Source: Paraglaciecola sp. 20A4 (GTDB taxonomy: Bacteria; Pseudomonadota; Gammaproteobacteria; Enterobacterales; Alteromonadaceae). Taken from it: a DNA stretch of 64,000 bases. The notes below the pieces were generated by a model that was not told the DNA's origin, ran no database searches, and was given only the letters and a program-made list of their open reading frames with translations. Below are positions 1 to 8,696 of the stretch, in pieces. The stretch is from positions 278,966-342,965 of the forward strand of contig NZ_WTPY01000003.1 in the NCBI RefSeq assembly GCF_011378905.1, read 5' to 3'. The translations under genes were made by a program, and so were the position numbers. Position 1 is the stretch's first letter; each line of letters begins with the position of its first letter.

Positions 1-29
1 AACAAAAGGGAATTTGTGTCTGTTTTATC

Positions 30-239
30 TTACTGCTCTTTAAGACTAATCCTATAAATCAAACTTGTCAGGTAAAAATTGCCACTGTCAGGAGAGTTTT
101 CGTGGATCTCGACGATCCGTGTTTTAACTGCCCGTAACACATCGCCATGCCCCCAGGCTTTAGTAGCATTAACGCCTATTACTGGAAACGACATAGAATA
201 CGCAAATAATCGTCCCGAAGGCGCAATTATACTTAACAT
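30..239 (-). CDS. Hypothetical small protein (69 aa)
   Basis: An open frame of 69 codons runs divergently from alaA, with an ATG about 50 bases from the alaA start. I do not recognise the family. The predicted protein has no signal peptide, no clear membrane helix and no metal-binding motif. Its C-terminal half alternates charged and hydrophobic residues as in beta strands. The reading frame looks protein-like in composition, but no strong ribosome binding site is visible, so it may be a chance frame in the alaA upstream region. Confidence 0.35.
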   Translation of the reverse strand: MLSIIAPSGRLFAYSMSFPVIGVNATKAWGHGDVLRAVKTRIVEIHENSPDSGNFYLTSLIYRISLKEQ

Positions 240-292
240 ACCCTAGTGCCCTGTATTACTCTTGCTACCACCTTTTGTTATACATCATGATC

Positions 293-1513
293 ATGCGCAC
301 TTTCAAAAAATCAAAAAAACTCGATAACGTTTGTTATGACATTCGCGGCCCTATTTTAGAGCAAGCTCAAAAAATGGAAGATGAAGGCCACCGTATTTTA
401 AAACTTAATATTGGTAACCCTGCCTCATTTGGATTTGAGGCACCGGATGATATTTTGAAAGATGTTATTCATCATTTACCAAAATCCCAAGGTTATTCAG
501 ATTCCAAGGGCATTTATCCAGCGCGTGTTGCTGTGATGCAGTATTACCAACAACAACAAATTAAAAATATATCGGTCAATGATATCTATATTGGCAACGG
601 TGTAAGCGAGCTTATCGTAATGGCGATGCAAGCATTGCTTGATGACGAGGACGAAGTATTACTGCCAAGCCCGGATTACCCACTGTGGACCGCATCCGTC
701 AGTTTGTCTTCGGGTAAACCAGTACATTATCGCTGCGACGAAAACGCTGGATGGGAGCCAGATATAGATGACATCAAGAATAAGATCACGGCGAATACTA
801 AGGCTATCGTTCTTATCAATCCAAATAATCCAACTGGCGCAGTTTATAGTAAGGCATTACTACTGAAGATAATTGACGTTGCTCGAGAGCACGAATTAAT
901 GGTCTTTAGTGACGAAATTTACGACAAAATTCTGTATGACGGCGCTAAACATCAATGTATCGCTGCATTGGCGGAGGATATCTTTTTTATTACCCTTGGA
1001 GGACTGTCTAAGAATTATCGGGTTGCAGGGTTCCGCGCGGGCTGGCTTGTGGTAAGTGGACATAAAGCACTTGGCCGAAACTATATAGACGGGTTAAACA
1101 TGTTGTCGTCAATGCGCATGTGCGCCAACGTACCGAGCCAACACGCCATTCAAACCGCATTAGGTGGATACCAAAGCATCAATGATCTGATTGTTGATGG
1201 CGGTCGTCTTAAACTACAACGAGACTTAGCCACCACTATGCTCAATCAAATTGATGGACTTGAATGCGTGGCGCCTAACGGTGCCATGTATTGCTTTGTT
1301 AAAGTCGATGCTGAAAAATTCAATATTCACAGTGACGAGCAAATGATTATGGACTTGCTACGCAGTGAAAAAGTATTACTGGTACACGGTAACGCATTCA
1401 ATTTATCCCAGGGCTGCTTTTTCCGCTTAGTCTTTCTTCCACATGTTGATGTACTGCGCCCGGCAATTGAGCGTATTGCAAATTTCTTTAAACACTACCG
1501 CCAGGCTGACTAA
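293..1513 (+). CDS. alaA: Glutamate-pyruvate aminotransferase AlaA
   Basis: A class I/II PLP-dependent aminotransferase that makes alanine from pyruvate and glutamate in the cytoplasm. The protein follows E. coli AlaA nearly end to end: the N-terminal [12 protein letters not shown] block, the [11 protein letters not shown] segment that contacts the cofactor, the [11 protein letters not shown] loop, and [15 protein letters not shown], whose Lys (about residue 240) forms the Schiff base. In-frame TTG (275) and ATG (287) codons lie upstream, but ATG 293 puts the N-terminus in register with the E. coli protein, giving 406 aa. It is followed after 5 bases by yfbR, the same order as in E. coli yfbQ-yfbR, so the two are probably co-transcribed. 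Confidence 0.93.
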   Translation: MRTFKKSKKLDNVCYDIRGPILEQAQKMEDEGHRILKLNIGNPASFGFEAPDDILKDVIHHLPKSQGYSDSKGIYPARVAVMQYYQQQQIKNISVNDIYIGNGVSELIVMAMQALLDDEDEVLLPSPDYPLWTASVSLSSGKPVHYRCDENAGWEPDIDDIKNKITANTKAIVLINPNNPTGAVYSKALLLKIIDVAREHELMVFSDEIYDKILYDGAKHQCIAALAEDIFFITLGGLSKNYRVAGFRAGWLVVSGHKALGRNYIDGLNMLSSMRMCANVPSQHAIQTALGGYQSINDLIVDGGRLKLQRDLATTMLNQIDGLECVAPNGAMYCFVKVDAEKFNIHSDEQMIMDLLRSEKVLLVHGNAFNLSQGCFFRLVFLPHVDVLRPAIERIANFFKHYRQAD

Positions 1514-1518
1514 CTATT

Positions 1519-2130
1519 ATGAGTACCCCACAAAAAAGTCATTTTTTTGCCCATCTATCACGCATGAAACTCATTAATCGCTGGCCGTTAATGCGCAATG
1601 TAAGAACGGAAAATGTACAAGAACATAGTTTGCAAGTCGCTATGGTCGCCCATTCATTAGCATTAATTCGCAACAAATATTTTGACGGAAAGGTCAACGC
1701 ATACAAAATAGCCACGCAAGCGATGTTTCACGATGTATCTGAAGTGCTAACCGGCGACTTACCTACCCCTGTAAAATACTACAATCCAGCTATTCAAGCT
1801 GAATATAAAAAGATTGAAAAAATAGCCGAGCAAAAACTCATTGATATGGCACCGGCCGATTTTAAAGAAGACTACGCGGCACTGATACAGCATGAAGGCC
1901 AAGATGAAACGGAAGCCTTCATCATCAAAGCCGCTGATGTTATCTGCGCGTATTTAAAAACCTTAGAGGAACTCTCTGCAGGTAATCAGGAGTTTGGCCT
2001 AGCAAAAAAACGTTTAGATAAAATTCTTAAAGATTACCATTCCGAGGAAGTGGATTATTTTATGCGCGCTTATGTACCTAGCTTTAGCTTAAGTTTGGAC
2101 GAGATTACCCAAGAAGATAATGCGCTTTAA
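1519..2130 (+). CDS. yfbR: 5'-deoxynucleotidase YfbR (HD domain)
   Basis: An HD-domain phosphohydrolase that removes phosphate from deoxynucleoside 5'-monophosphates and so takes part in dNTP pool balance. The metal-binding residues are visible in [14 protein letters not shown] (first His), [11 protein letters not shown] (His-Asp pair and a following Glu) and [10 protein letters not shown] (distal Asp). At 203 aa the length matches the family (about 199). It starts 5 bases after alaA, as in E. coli, which supports both the operon and the assignment. It sits two genes before dgt, another HD-domain enzyme of deoxynucleotide metabolism, although a ThuA gene lies between. Confidence 0.92.
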   Translation: MSTPQKSHFFAHLSRMKLINRWPLMRNVRTENVQEHSLQVAMVAHSLALIRNKYFDGKVNAYKIATQAMFHDVSEVLTGDLPTPVKYYNPAIQAEYKKIEKIAEQKLIDMAPADFKEDYAALIQHEGQDETEAFIIKAADVICAYLKTLEELSAGNQEFGLAKKRLDKILKDYHSEEVDYFMRAYVPSFSLSLDEITQEDNAL

Positions 2131-2244
2131 ACATAGCGGATAAACGCTACACAAAATTTGTTAATGGAATAATGAACTAACTGAATACTATTTCTACAAG
2201 AAGCCAATAATATCGCTGGTCAACTTGAAAATGGACGTTACCTT

Positions 2245-3009
2245 ATGAAAAGCGCCACCATCATTCTATGCGCCAGCTTATTAATCACATCATCTCTTGC
2301 GCATGCCGAGCAATTTAATATATTACTTTTTACCAAGACAGCCGAATGGCATCACAAGTCAATCAACGGCGCAGTACAAGCCATTGAGACCCTAGGGACT
2401 AAACATCATTTTGGGGTTGACTGGCAAGAAGATGCAACACTTATTAATGATGACAACCTTAAAAACTATGATGCGGTGGTATTTTTGCTTACTTCTGGCG
2501 ATATATTAAATACGCCGCAAGAATCAGCACTACAACGGTTTATTCAATCCGGTAAAGGATTTGTGGGGATCCATAGCGCATCCGATACAGAGAAAACATG
2601 GCCTTGGTATAATCAGCTGGTGGGGCATGTGTTTAAAATCCATCCTGAAGTACAAAGCGCACAGATGAAGGTTGTCTCTAGAGATTTTCCTGGACTGGAG
2701 TATTTGCCTAACACATTGCTGTGGACTGATGAATGGTATGAATTTGGCCCTGCTCAAAGCAAAAACTTACATTACCTCCTAACAGTAGATGAGAATACTT
2801 TTGCTCCTCATGCTCAGTGGGGAGACAATATAGGCGATGGCATGGGTACGTTTCATCCTATTTCGTGGTATCACCAATTCGATGGTGGACGCGCTTTCTA
2901 TACTGCGTTGGGACATAAACCAATTGCCTATCAAGACAATGCATTTCTACAGCATATTTACGGCGGGATATATTGGGCAGCAACAGGAAAAGGGATCCCA
3001 GCGAAATAA
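2245..3009 (+). CDS. Secreted ThuA-domain protein
   Basis: A 254-aa protein with a cleavable-looking signal peptide (residues 1-21, ending SSLAHA before EQ) followed by one ThuA domain, a fold related to class I glutamine amidotransferases. Typical ThuA features are the FTKTAEWHHKSI start, the FVGIHSASDTE segment and the GRAFYTALGHKP block near the C-terminus. Family members are linked to sugar metabolism (ThuA/DUF1080 proteins), but the reaction is not firmly known. The export signal places it in the periplasm or outside. The 3' third of the gene is repeated, in decayed form, downstream (3170-3371), showing that this locus has undergone a tandem duplication. Confidence 0.82.
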   Translation: MKSATIILCASLLITSSLAHAEQFNILLFTKTAEWHHKSINGAVQAIETLGTKHHFGVDWQEDATLINDDNLKNYDAVVFLLTSGDILNTPQESALQRFIQSGKGFVGIHSASDTEKTWPWYNQLVGHVFKIHPEVQSAQMKVVSRDFPGLEYLPNTLLWTDEWYEFGPAQSKNLHYLLTVDENTFAPHAQWGDNIGDGMGTFHPISWYHQFDGGRAFYTALGHKPIAYQDNAFLQHIYGGIYWAATGKGIPAK

Positions 3010-3045
3010 TAATTCTTAGCGATATATTTAAAGCATGATACGTCC

Positions 3046-3075
3046 GTGCAGCAACCTACCCTGTGATCAGCCAAA
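3046..3075 (+). pseudogene. Relic 5' end of dgt
   Basis: GTG CAG CAA CCT ACC CTG TGA TCA GCC here matches ATG CAG CAA CCT AAC ATG TGG TCA GCG at the true dgt start. The start is now GTG, and a TGG-to-TGA change stops the frame after six codons. It is the dgt half of copy 1 of the 359-bp duplication and has no coding capacity. Confidence 0.75.
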
Positions 3076-3169
3076 AATGGCTTTTTAACTGACGTAGGGT
3101 AACCGCTCAATCTACCTGCAGTAGCATTTGGCGTGGTTGTTAATTCCCATAAAAACAAGCATATACATT

Positions 3170-3371
3170 ATGCTCCGCCGAGGAACAATACAGGTGACGG
3201 TATGGACTAGTTTCATGCTATTTCTTAGTACCACCAATTCTATGCCTTAGCGTTTTTTATACTGCGCTAGGGCATAAATCTATTGCCTATCAAGACAATG
3301 CGTTTTTACAGTACATTTACGGTGGTATATATTGAGCGACAACAGGTAAGGGAATTCCGGCAAAACAATCA
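3170..3371 (+). pseudogene. Decayed duplicate of the ThuA gene 3' end
   Basis: This stretch aligns with the last 200 or so bases of the intact ThuA gene (from about 2810) but carries in-frame stops, for example TGG to TGA in the codon matching the conserved TATTGGGC and a TAG near 3210, together with small indels. It ends where the ThuA stop would be, just before dgt. No promoter or start is apparent, so it is a non-functional remnant of the tandem duplication. Confidence 0.8.
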
Positions 3372-3404
3372 TTCCCAGAGGTATTCACAGAGGTATAAAC
3401 GTCC

Positions 3405-4760
3405 ATGCAGCAACCTAACATGTGGTCAGCGAGACATTTTTCACAGCAAGTACAACGTGATGGCGATCATCGCTCACCGTTTCAACGTGACAAAGCCCGT
3501 ATACTGCACTCTGCGGCATTTAGACGTCTGCAAGCCAAAACGCAGGTATTGGGCGTGGGCATGAGCGATTTCTATCGCACACGATTGACCCACTCCCTTG
3601 AAGCCTCGCAAATAGGTCAGGGAATTGCTGCACAGCTTCGCCAAAAACATCCAATTCTTACAGATAAACTTGGCCTTAACGACACGCTAATTGAAGCCTT
3701 GTGTTTAGCGCATGACATTGGACACCCTCCTTTTGGCCATGGCGGTGAGATTGCTCTGCATTTCATGATGCGTGAATATGGTGGTTTCGAGGGAAATGGA
3801 CAAACATTCAGAATCGTTACCAAGTTAGAGCCTTATACCCCATCTCATGGAATGAACCTCAGTCGCCGAACTTTACTTGGGCTGGTAAAGTATCCAAACT
3901 TTATTGAACCATTAACCAACATCCAACCTGCCTTAGCAGACACGAATATATACACTTCATCACATCGCAATATTAAAGCCGCTGATTGGGTTCCCCCTAA
4001 GGGGCTGTATGCATGTGAGAAGGGAATGTTTGACTGGCTATTGCAGCCTTTGTCTTTGCAAGATCAAGCCTTACTTTGCCAGATAGCGCCGAGTACCTCA
4101 TTGCAGCGACACCATAAAACCACATTTAAATCCTTTGACTGCTCAATTATGGAACTGGCCGACGATATCGCCTATGGCATACACGACTTAGAAGATGCCA
4201 TTGTTATGGGGATCGTTAACCTACCGCAGTTTGAAGAACAAATTGTTGAACCAATAGAGGCATTAAGTGAAACATGGTTGGCTGGGCATATTTCAATGCT
4301 CGCTAAAAAACTGTTCAGTAAGCACCATCACGAACGCAAAGATGCGATAGGCGCGCTGGTCAATAGTTTCATTACCAATATAGAAATAATCCAAACGGAT
4401 CCTGCCTTTGAGCATGACTTGCTCAAATACAACGCAGTATTCCAACCTGAGTTTGAACAGGCTCTGTCTATCTTTAAACAGTTTGTTTATCAGCGGGTGA
4501 TCCGCAAACCAGAAATACAAATACTGGAATACAAAGGACAGCAAGTTGTGATGGGGCTATTTGAAGCCTTCGCATCAGATCCTGAGCGTTTATTGCCAGA
4601 AAATACTCGCCTTCGCTGGCTTAATGCGCAGAACGAATATAACGGAATGCGTATAATTTGTGATTATATTGCCGGTATGACAGATGAATTTGCCTCGCGC
4701 CTGTACGCAAATTTGTTTATTCCCAAAAGTGGTGTTATTCCCGATAGCATAGGACTTTAG
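3405..4760 (+). CDS. dgt: dGTP triphosphohydrolase, dGTPase family
   Basis: A 451-aa HD-domain dNTP triphosphohydrolase, which hydrolyses dGTP (or other dNTPs) to the nucleoside and tripolyphosphate. The family hallmark N-terminus [23 protein letters not shown] is present. It is followed by the metal ligands in [11 protein letters not shown] (His) and [17 protein letters not shown] (His-Asp and second-shell His), and by the distal Asp in [17 protein letters not shown]. It belongs to the anti-mutator type used by Shewanella-like bacteria. The ATG at 3405 is the dgt start contained in copy 2 of the duplicated segment, so transcription signals were probably inherited from that copy. Confidence 0.92.
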   Translation: MQQPNMWSARHFSQQVQRDGDHRSPFQRDKARILHSAAFRRLQAKTQVLGVGMSDFYRTRLTHSLEASQIGQGIAAQLRQKHPILTDKLGLNDTLIEALCLAHDIGHPPFGHGGEIALHFMMREYGGFEGNGQTFRIVTKLEPYTPSHGMNLSRRTLLGLVKYPNFIEPLTNIQPALADTNIYTSSHRNIKAADWVPPKGLYACEKGMFDWLLQPLSLQDQALLCQIAPSTSLQRHHKTTFKSFDCSIMELADDIAYGIHDLEDAIVMGIVNLPQFEEQIVEPIEALSETWLAGHISMLAKKLFSKHHHERKDAIGALVNSFITNIEIIQTDPAFEHDLLKYNAVFQPEFEQALSIFKQFVYQRVIRKPEIQILEYKGQQVVMGLFEAFASDPERLLPENTRLRWLNAQNEYNGMRIICDYIAGMTDEFASRLYANLFIPKSGVIPDSIGL

Positions 4761-4848
4761 CTGCCGATTAAAAACAATTGAAATTTTTGGTCTTAATTCA
4801 TTGTCCTTAGTAGTAATCATTAAGGTATTTAACGCAATTAAGGCCACC

Positions 4849-5850
4849 ATGTTAATCAATGTACCCAAAGCAAGCGCTGTCAAAGAGAGCGAAATCACCG
4901 ACGAGAAGGTATTCAACCAGCGCCGTGACATCCTTAAATCTATGGGATTCGTCGGTGCTTCAGCGCTACTCACTAGTCAATCTGCTCAAGCTAGTTTTTT
5001 CTCTGACGACGATAAAAAGACATTTAAAACCCGAGCGCTTGACTATGCCCCGGCGGCAAAACAGCAACAGAGCCAGGCGTTTACGCCCGAAGAGAAAATA
5101 ATCACTCACAACAATTTTTATGAGTTTGGTACAGCTAAATCAGATCCGGTTGAAAATGCTCAACAGTTCAAAGTGAACCCGTGGAGCCTGAGCGTAGAAG
5201 GGTTAGCTGAGAAACCATTTACGTTAAATTACGATGAACTTTTCAGCCAATTTCCTCTTGAAGAACGAATTTATCGCATGCGATGTGTTGAAGCATGGTC
5301 CATGGTCGTTCCATGGATTGGTTTTTCATTGGCGGCATTAATCAAAAAAGCCAAACCGTTAAGCTCAGCCAAATACGTTGCATTTGAAACGTTATATGAT
5401 CCTAAGCAAATGCCGGGGCAAAAAAATCGCTTTGCAGGTGGCGGTATTGAGTACCCTTATGTTGAAGGATTACGTTTAGACGAAGCCATGCATCCTCTTA
5501 CCCTACTTTCTGTTGGACTTTATGGTAAGACGTTACCTGCTCAAAATGGCGCACCAATTAGACTCGTAGTGCCTTGGAAATACGGCTTTAAAAGTATCAA
5601 GTCTATTACCCGTATTCGCCTAACCGATAAACGCCCGCCTACAACGTGGAATATTTTAGCAGCCAGCGAATATGGCTTCTATGCCAATGTGAATCCTGAG
5701 ATTAGCCACCCCCGGTGGAGTCAAGCTAGCGAACGCCGCATTAGCTCGGCCGGTTTGTTCTCGCGAAATCGAATAGATACCAAGATGTTCAACGGTTACG
5801 ATGAAGTGGCATCGCTTTATCAAGGCATGGATCTAAGAAAAAATTTCTAA
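4849..5850 (+). CDS. msrP: Protein-methionine-sulfoxide reductase catalytic subunit MsrP
   Basis: A periplasmic molybdoenzyme of the sulfite oxidase fold (formerly YedY) that repairs oxidised methionines in envelope proteins. A twin-arginine signal is visible near the start ([11 protein letters not shown]), as expected for export of a folded cofactor protein. RMRCVEAW holds the molybdenum-ligating Cys (about residue 146). An in-frame TTG at 4801 would add 16 residues, but ATG 4849 has AAGG six bases upstream and matches the family N-terminus, giving 333 aa. The stop codon overlaps the msrQ start (TAATG), so the pair is translationally coupled. Confidence 0.94.
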   Translation: MLINVPKASAVKESEITDEKVFNQRRDILKSMGFVGASALLTSQSAQASFFSDDDKKTFKTRALDYAPAAKQQQSQAFTPEEKIITHNNFYEFGTAKSDPVENAQQFKVNPWSLSVEGLAEKPFTLNYDELFSQFPLEERIYRMRCVEAWSMVVPWIGFSLAALIKKAKPLSSAKYVAFETLYDPKQMPGQKNRFAGGGIEYPYVEGLRLDEAMHPLTLLSVGLYGKTLPAQNGAPIRLVVPWKYGFKSIKSITRIRLTDKRPPTTWNILAASEYGFYANVNPEISHPRWSQASERRISSAGLFSRNRIDTKMFNGYDEVASLYQGMDLRKNF

Positions 5851-6497
5851 TGGCAAAGACTCCTTCCTTTAAGCTAACCAAGGCACACGTGCCTTGGTTA
5901 AAACTTGGCATTCATTTAGGGGCATTGTTGCCCTTACTAATAACGTATTATCAAGCTTTTAATGACCAATTAGGCGGCGATCCCGTCACCGCACTTATAC
6001 ATTTTACTGGTCTAGGTGCGTTTAAGTTGCTGTTGCTGTCATTACTTATCACCCCCCTTGCGCGACAATTTAAGCAAGGCTTACTTATCAATGTTCGCAG
6101 ATTACTTGGGCTGTATAGTTTCAGTTATGCATTTGCTCATCTGGCAAGTTACGTATTATTCGATTTACAACTCGACTGGTCGCTTTTACTGAGCGAAATA
6201 GTCAAACGCCCTTATATAACGGTAGGCTTTGTCGCCTGGATAATTTTGTTTTGTCTCACTTTAACATCAAACAAAAAAGCTCAGCGCAATTTAGGCCAAC
6301 GTTGGCAAAAACTACATAATTGGGTTTATCTAGCGGTGGGGCTTGTGGCTCTTCACTTCTTATGGTCAGTTAAGTCAGATGTAATAGAACCGCTTATCTA
6401 TATACTCTTAACCTTATCACTGCTGCTTTACAGACGAGGTAAGTTAAAACGTTGGGTAAAAAATCGAATAAATAATACGCAAATAAGCAAAAAATAA
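5850..6497 (+). CDS. msrQ: Haem-binding membrane subunit MsrQ
   Basis: A 215-aa inner-membrane protein of the ferric-reductase-like (YedZ) family that passes electrons from the respiratory chain to MsrP. About six hydrophobic helices are seen. The family sequence HFTGLGAFKLLLLSLLITPL lies near residue 50, and membrane His residues available as haem ligands occur in FAHLASYVLF and LHFLWSV. The RRLLGLYSFSYA segment is also typical. It overlaps msrP by one base. Confidence 0.93.
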   Translation: MAKTPSFKLTKAHVPWLKLGIHLGALLPLLITYYQAFNDQLGGDPVTALIHFTGLGAFKLLLLSLLITPLARQFKQGLLINVRRLLGLYSFSYAFAHLASYVLFDLQLDWSLLLSEIVKRPYITVGFVAWIILFCLTLTSNKKAQRNLGQRWQKLHNWVYLAVGLVALHFLWSVKSDVIEPLIYILLTLSLLLYRRGKLKRWVKNRINNTQISKK

Positions 6498-6498
6498 C

Positions 6499-6527
6499 TT
6501 GCATGTGTTTTTATACAGTACTATTGT
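6499..6527 (+). promoter_or_regulatory. Candidate promoter of the sulA-like gene
   Basis: TTGCAT (6499-6504) and TATTGT (6522-6527) are separated by 17 bases and could be -35 and -10 elements. The first LexA-like box lies inside the spacer. This is a pattern match only. Confidence 0.4.
6503..6518 (+). promoter_or_regulatory. LexA-like box 1 (imperfect)
   Basis: ATGT-N8-ACAG matches the CTGT-N8-ACAG SOS box at seven of eight fixed positions. It sits between the candidate -35 and -10 elements of the sulA-like gene, a position where bound LexA would block transcription. Confidence 0.55.
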
Positions 6528-6538
6528 ATTTGCAACCA

Positions 6539-6554
6539 CTGTATAAACAAACAG
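6539..6554 (+). promoter_or_regulatory. LexA box 2 (perfect core)
   Basis: CTGTATAAACAAACAG matches the gammaproteobacterial CTGT-N8-ACAG consensus at all fixed positions, with the AT-rich centre typical of SOS boxes. It ends 10 bases before the start codon of the sulA-like gene. With box 1 it makes a two-site operator, as is common at strongly SOS-induced genes. Confidence 0.78.
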
Positions 6555-6564
6555 GTAAAAGCAA

Positions 6565-6948
6565 ATGGCCAGCGTACATGCAATATCAAACCCTAAAATT
6601 AGCCACTTCGACAGTGTTTCAGTTTTTAATCAAAAACGCTTACAAACAATTCTTAGGGGCGAAAGTAAAACAAAATGGTCGTATCTTATTGCAGATAATA
6701 TTGCGTTTACTCACCCTAACACGCGCTGCATTAAGCTAAAAAAACCCACTCAGGCGCAAATGGCTATTTGGTTAGAGAAACTTATTACCGCTGAACAATG
6801 TGCCAATATTTACGTTGAGCAATTACACCTAGACGAAATGAATCAAATACGTCTCACTCAACTATGTGCTATTCACAACGTAAATGTGGTTAATTTAATG
6901 ACGCAAAATCAAGCTAGCGTGATAAAAGGTCCATGGCTAAACAACTGA
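6565..6948 (+). CDS. SulA-like SOS cell-division inhibitor
   Basis: A 127-aa protein preceded by two LexA boxes. The middle of the protein (WSYLIAD, KPTQAQMAIWLEKLI, CANIYVEQL) resembles the RecA-like beta-alpha core of SulA/RecA-C-type proteins, in which W-L-(I/T) strands are followed by a helix. SulA binds FtsZ and blocks division during DNA damage repair. Similarity to E. coli SulA itself is weak, so the name rests on SOS control, size and general layout. AGGTAAAAG just upstream of ATG 6565 may be the ribosome binding site. It could instead be an unrelated SOS gene. It lies alone between msrQ and ychJ. Confidence 0.6.
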   Translation: MASVHAISNPKISHFDSVSVFNQKRLQTILRGESKTKWSYLIADNIAFTHPNTRCIKLKKPTQAQMAIWLEKLITAEQCANIYVEQLHLDEMNQIRLTQLCAIHNVNVVNLMTQNQASVIKGPWLNN

Positions 6949-7121
6949 GTATGTTTACTGAACAATACGGATGTGTGCATTAATACATAAAGGCAAACAA
7001 TTATGCTTAGCTTAGCGCTGAACAATAGCGTTATCTCCATTGTCAAAAGTGTATAATCTATTTATTGATCTTGTAACGATATGGAGGAAATGGCGATATT
7101 TTTTGCTGTTAACTAGAATAA

Positions 7122-7598
7122 ATGAATGATCCTTTATGCTTTTGTAATAGCGGCCGCACCTTTGAGCTGTGTTGCAAACCTTATATACACAATGTTAGCT
7201 GTCCTGAGACACCTGAACAGCTTATGCGCTCACGTTTTAGCGCATATGCCACAAAGAACTTCCAGTACATTTTAGATACCTACACTATCACCCAGCGCAA
7301 AAATTTGACCTTGCAAGTATTATCTCAAGGCGGTGACGACAGCCATTGGCTTCGTTTAGATGTATTAGACACGTTTACAGACAATCGCACTCAGGCAGGT
7401 GAAGTTGAATTTGTTGCCTATTACCGGCAAAACAACGTAATTTACCAGATGCACGAGCGTTCGAAGTTTTTCCGTGAAGAAGATCAATGGCGGTATGACT
7501 CAGGAGTATTATTTGAAGACGGTGGCGTGTACAAACCCCAACGCAATGATAGTTGTTTATGTGGCAGTGGAAAAAAATTTAAAAAGTGCTGCATATAA
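7122..7598 (+). CDS. ychJ: YchJ-family SEC-C motif protein
   Basis: A 158-aa member of the UPF0225/YchJ family. SEC-C type zinc-binding motifs lie at both ends: CFCNSGRTFELCC near residue 7 and CLCGSGKKFKKCC at the C-terminus. Between them is an NTF2-like middle domain beginning PEQLMRSRFSAY, a segment strongly conserved in the family. The function is not established; SEC-C motifs bind zinc and, in SecA, help contact SecB. The gene stands alone, with an extended -10-like TGTATAAT at about 7050-7057 upstream. Confidence 0.88.
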   Translation: MNDPLCFCNSGRTFELCCKPYIHNVSCPETPEQLMRSRFSAYATKNFQYILDTYTITQRKNLTLQVLSQGGDDSHWLRLDVLDTFTDNRTQAGEVEFVAYYRQNNVIYQMHERSKFFREEDQWRYDSGVLFEDGGVYKPQRNDSCLCGSGKKFKKCCI

Positions 7599-7699
7599 AC
7601 GTCAGTTGACTACCACTTATAAGTAACTAAACAAAGCGTGTGACAAAGATAGATAAGTTCTGGCCTTTTTAAGCGCTATTTTCTGTTAATTATTTATAC

Positions 7700-7951
7700 T
7701 TATTTATCGTTGTCTTTAAGCCACTCGTTTAACAGCTTTATTTGCCCACACTTATAGGCTGCATAGGTTATGCGTAACGCATTAGACAATAATTCACTGT
7801 CAGACCAACCTGTTTTCGCAGATAGTTCTTTGTAGCTCTCCATACCTTGAGGGGTTACATAACCACGAACTTGTTGTTTTCCTAATTCTTTTTGACGCTC
7901 TCTAAATCTGCGTTGCTTCTGAGCATTGGCAACCATTTTGGGATTTTTCAT
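7700..7951 (-). CDS. Small basic protein, possible ribbon-helix-helix DNA binder
   Basis: An 83-aa protein with a strongly basic N-terminus (QKQRRFRERQKELGKQQV), a short strand (RGYVTP) and two predicted helices. The arrangement recalls ribbon-helix-helix proteins of plasmid, phage and toxin-antitoxin origin. I do not recognise a named family. It runs opposite to its neighbours ychJ and fabA. No toxin-like partner is seen on either side, so it looks like a solitary regulator or a mobile-element remnant. Confidence 0.55.
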   Translation of the reverse strand: MKNPKMVANAQKQRRFRERQKELGKQQVRGYVTPQGMESYKELSAKTGWSDSELLSNALRITYAAYKCGQIKLLNEWLKDNDK

Positions 7952-8030
7952 TACAATGTCATTATTAAGGTTAAAATGATGATAAATTCGCTGATATCAT
8001 CCATTACTATGGCAGAGATGTAAAATAATT

Positions 8031-8047
8031 AACTGCTCAGAGTTGTT
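8031..8047 (+). promoter_or_regulatory. FadR-like operator upstream of fabA
   Basis: AACTGCTCAGAGTTGTT agrees with the E. coli FadR consensus AACTGGTCNGACCTGTT at 13 of 16 fixed positions. It lies about 57 bases before the fabA start and about 28 bases (centre to centre) before a TAAAT -10-like element at 8066-8070. That places it near -40, where FadR activates fabA in E. coli. Binding is inferred from position and sequence only. Confidence 0.55.
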
Positions 8048-8103
8048 TAGCTTACAAGTGTTCGCTAAATTACGTCCTTTAAAAATATTAGACTCGGAAT
8101 ACT

Positions 8104-8622
8104 ATGACAATGAATCAAGGCAGTTTTACAAAAGAAGAATTATTAGCCTGCAGTCGAGGTGAGTTATTTGGTCCTGGTAATAGCCAGCTACCTGCACCAA
8201 ACATGTTAATGATGGATCGTATTATTAATATCTCTGAGGAAGAAGGAGAGCATGGAAAAGGCGTTATCATTGCCGAATTAGATATTTCGCCAGACTTATG
8301 GTTTTTCGATTGTCATTTCCCTGGCGATCCCGTGATGCCAGGCTGCTTAGGCCTAGATGCAATGTGGCAGTTAGTTGGCTTCTTCTTAGGTTGGTGTGGC
8401 GGACCAGGAAAAGGCCGTGCTTTGGGTGTGGGTGAAGTTAAGTTTTCAGGTCAAATACTTCCCTCAGCTAAGAAAGTCACTTACCGTATCGATATGAAAC
8501 GTGTGATTAAGCGTAAATTGTATATGGGAATTGGCGACGGTGAAGTGTCTGTTGATGGCCGCGTAATCTATCAAGCTAAAAATCTTAAAGTGGGCTTGTT
8601 TCAAGATACGAGCACTTTCTAA
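8104..8622 (+). CDS. fabA: 3-hydroxydecanoyl-ACP dehydratase/isomerase FabA
   Basis: The 172-aa dehydratase/isomerase that starts unsaturated fatty acid synthesis in the anaerobic-type pathway of gammaproteobacteria. The catalytic His is in [22 protein letters not shown], with the second catalytic residue Asp in GLDAMWQ, exactly as in E. coli FabA. The conserved N-terminal [12 protein letters not shown] is present. ATG 8104 and ATG 8110 are both possible starts. A FadR-like operator lies upstream. The neighbouring, oppositely oriented rmf and the genes beyond reproduce the E. coli fabA-rmf-...-pyrD neighbourhood. Confidence 0.96.
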   Translation: MTMNQGSFTKEELLACSRGELFGPGNSQLPAPNMLMMDRIINISEEEGEHGKGVIIAELDISPDLWFFDCHFPGDPVMPGCLGLDAMWQLVGFFLGWCGGPGKGRALGVGEVKFSGQILPSAKKVTYRIDMKRVIKRKLYMGIGDGEVSVDGRVIYQAKNLKVGLFQDTSTF

Positions 8623-8672
8623 GCAAAGTCTAAGCAAAAACAGTAACCGCAAATTTTTGCTGTAAAAAACAA

Positions 8673-8688
8673 AGCCCCGTAAGGGGCT
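8673..8688. terminator. Bidirectional terminator between fabA and rmf
   Basis: AGCCCC-GTAA-GGGGCT forms a perfect 6-bp stem with a 4-base loop between two convergent genes. On the minus strand it is followed by a T-rich run (complement of AAAAAACAA), so it best serves rmf. It may also end fabA transcripts. Confidence 0.75.
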
Positions 8689-8696
8689 ACATTTAA

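Larger units (their letters stand above)
2810..3434 (+). repeat. Decayed 359-bp tandem duplication spanning the ThuA gene end and dgt start
   Basis: Two diverged direct copies are visible. Copy 1 runs from about 2810 to 3075 and copy 2 from about 3170 to 3434. Matching landmarks sit exactly 359 bases apart: CCTATCAAGACAATGC at 2927 and 3286, and CGTCC(G/A)TGCAGCAACCTA at 3041 and 3400. Each copy holds the ThuA gene 3' end, the spacer and the first codons of dgt. The functional arrangement now uses the ThuA end of copy 1 and the dgt start of copy 2. The 3076-3169 stretch aligns poorly and cannot be assigned to either gene. Confidence 0.85.

Noticed and set aside
3283..3564. 93-codon frame across the duplicated ThuA end into dgt
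   Set aside because: It is out of frame with both ThuA and dgt and owes its opening to the decayed repeat.
6503..6739. 78-codon plus-strand frame overlapping the sulA-like start
   Set aside because: It overlaps the LexA boxes and the SulA-like frame, has poor composition and no ribosome binding site; the SulA-like frame is much better supported.
7700..7951. Antitoxin of a toxin-antitoxin pair
   Set aside because: No small toxin-like gene is adjacent on either strand.
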